From Rhodococcus sp. KRD162 (GTDB taxonomy: Bacteria > Actinomycetota > Actinomycetes > Mycobacteriales > Mycobacteriaceae): a stretch of DNA of 64,000 nucleotides. The notes under the pieces were generated by a model. It searched no databases and was not told the origin of the DNA. It saw only the letters and a list, made by a program, of their open reading frames with translations. Positions 63,326-64,000 of this stretch are shown piece after piece. The stretch's first letter is position 1. Every line of letters begins with the position of its first letter. The stretch is from assembly GCF_017168335.1 (NCBI RefSeq), contig NZ_JABFAU010000016.1, positions 201,084 through 265,083 of the forward strand, in the 5' to 3' direction. A program made the translations under genes and the position numbers.

Positions 63326-63342
63326 TTGTACGATCGTACCAA
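63326..63342. promoter_or_regulatory. palindromic operator upstream of the SMR gene
   Basis: GTACGATCGTAC (63328-63339) is a perfect 12-base palindrome within TTGTACGATCGTACCAA. It lies about 75 bases before the SMR start and 22 bases from the end of the TIGR03943 gene. This fits a TetR-type operator, although no TetR gene is adjacent in the window. Confidence 0.6.
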
Positions 63343-63363
63343 TTTAGGGCCGAAGTGGCCATA

Positions 63364-64000
63364 TCAGTAGGCGTACGTGTTCTCCGGTGCCTCGATACGT
63401 TCTACCGACGAGACCGTCATCGTGGGCGTGAATGCCGTCTGCTCGGTGGCAGTAGCCGCGTCGACGGTCCCCGACACGCGCAGCCAGGTGCCCTCCGCAA
63501 TGCCGTCGAGAGCGACGCGACCTGCATCGAGATGGATGCGAACGGACCTGGCGTCGGCCGCGCAGCAGATGATGAGAATGCGGGCGAGGTCGATGCCTTC
63601 TCTCGTGCCGTCGGCGCGCGGCGAGCCACCGTCTGCGGTGGCGACGGCGAATCCGGTGACGCGAATCTCCCGACCGTCGAGGCTGCCTTCGGTGTCCCTG
63701 ACCGCGCGTTGGACGACCTCGAGGAGAGCAACCTCGGGCGCGTCCTCGTCCGGCAGGGGTGCAAACGCTGTCCTCTGACGATCGGCTGCCGAGGTGACGG
63801 ATCGATCGCCGACGGCCGAGACGCCCAGCGCGGGCGGGGCGATGAACACGATGACCGCCAGCGGGACCAGAAGCAGCCAATACGGACGCGAATCATGATC
63901 GTGTCCGTCGTCGCCGGGCCCACCGCGGCGGATGTCGGCAACGATCGACGCAATCGCCAGGGCGACGATCACCACCCCGGCGGCCAGCAGATACGGGTGC
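63364..64000 (-). CDS. TIGR03943-family protein, 5' end outside window
   Basis: The minus-strand frame runs off the right edge (the edge sequence reads HPYLLAAGVVIVALAIAS). A first membrane segment is followed by a charged loop, a second membrane segment (YWLLLVPLAVIVFIAPPALG), then a soluble domain with REIRVTGFAVA and DLARILIICCAADARSVRI, the pattern of the YcgQ-like TIGR03943 family. These proteins are usually encoded with a permease (YcgR-like) next to a zinc-uptake regulator. The N-terminal residues are missing from the window. Confidence 0.75.
   Translation of the reverse strand, partial: HPYLLAAGVVIVALAIASIVADIRRGGPGDDGHDHDSRPYWLLLVPLAVIVFIAPPALGVSAVGDRSVTSAADRQRTAFAPLPDEDAPEVALLEVVQRAVRDTEGSLDGREIRVTGFAVATADGGSPRADGTREGIDLARILIICCAADARSVRIHLDAGRVALDGIAEGTWLRVSGTVDAATATEQTAFTPTMTVSSVERIEAPENTYAY

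Noticed and set aside
63255..63363. guanidine riboswitch upstream of the SMR gene
   Set aside because: No paired ACGR-loop hairpins or guanidine-I core could be recognised; only a palindromic operator was found.

Overview
The window is high-GC, gene-dense DNA from an actinomycete, most likely Rhodococcus or a close relative in the Mycobacteriales. The evidence is lineage-typical content: a DesA3-type desaturase next to its Rv3230c-like reductase, an MMPL transporter, FprB-like ferredoxin/reductase, CsbD, GAF-ANTAR and ECF42 regulators, and a split proline-catabolism locus with a PucR activator. Many genes overlap by 4 bases (ATGA/GTGA). I see no rRNA, tRNA, CRISPR array, insertion sequence or prophage. 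It reads as ordinary chromosome with many small, locally regulated metabolic cassettes.

Layout. 1-5.6 kb: a 5'-truncated ABC ATPase fragment, a SagB-type nitroreductase, then a copper/haem-type cluster (membrane protein, PepSY protein, PCu(A)C chaperone, Dyp peroxidase). 5.6-12.7 kb: an aminoethylphosphonate island (FAD amine oxidase and PhnF-like repressor, divergent from a PhnX-like hydrolase, PhnD, PhnC, a fused double PhnE and a Zn alcohol dehydrogenase), with two near-identical palindromic operators in the divergent promoter. 13-16.4 kb: GAF-ANTAR protein, CsbD, TetR plus lipoprotein esterase. 16.4-16.8 kb: non-coding, with nine copies of a 14-bp repeat and a LacI-type operator. 16.8-23.3 kb: an FrcBCA-like sugar ABC importer with PfkB kinase, FrcK-like kinase, LacI regulator and class II aldolase. 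23.3-25.2 kb: DGPF protein with its ECF42 sigma factor, and a small DUF2945 protein. 25.2-29.1 kb: a translationally coupled ATP-grasp ligase and a 683-residue protein with a papain-like Gln/Cys/His/Asn constellation, divergent from a small GNAT protein; this is the best candidate for an undescribed system. 29.1-32.7 kb: pirin, a secreted DAPG-hydrolase-like protein facing its TetR regulator, and DUF1275. 33-38.1 kb: AurF-like diiron oxygenase, ferredoxin-NADP reductase, FAD/2Fe-2S reductase and desaturase. 38.3-43.7 kb: methyltransferase, two SRPBCC proteins, type III glutamine synthetase and an OYE. 43.7-46.8 kb: TctCBA. 46.9-49.8 kb: a stress protein, then a 25-codon leader peptide overlapping the first of two CorC/CNNM-type proteins. 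50-57.6 kb: secreted proteins, VOC, HxlR/QorB pair, FKBP, lipocalin/MMPL/MarR, STAS and a short conserved protein. 57.8-62.1 kb: PutB/PruA with PucR. 62.1-64 kb: a decapeptide-repeat protein, an SMR exporter and a partial TIGR03943 protein.

The genes are mostly transport-plus-catabolism units under dedicated repressors, and several palindromic operators can be read directly. All functional calls rest on motif recognition and gene context; no similarity search was run.
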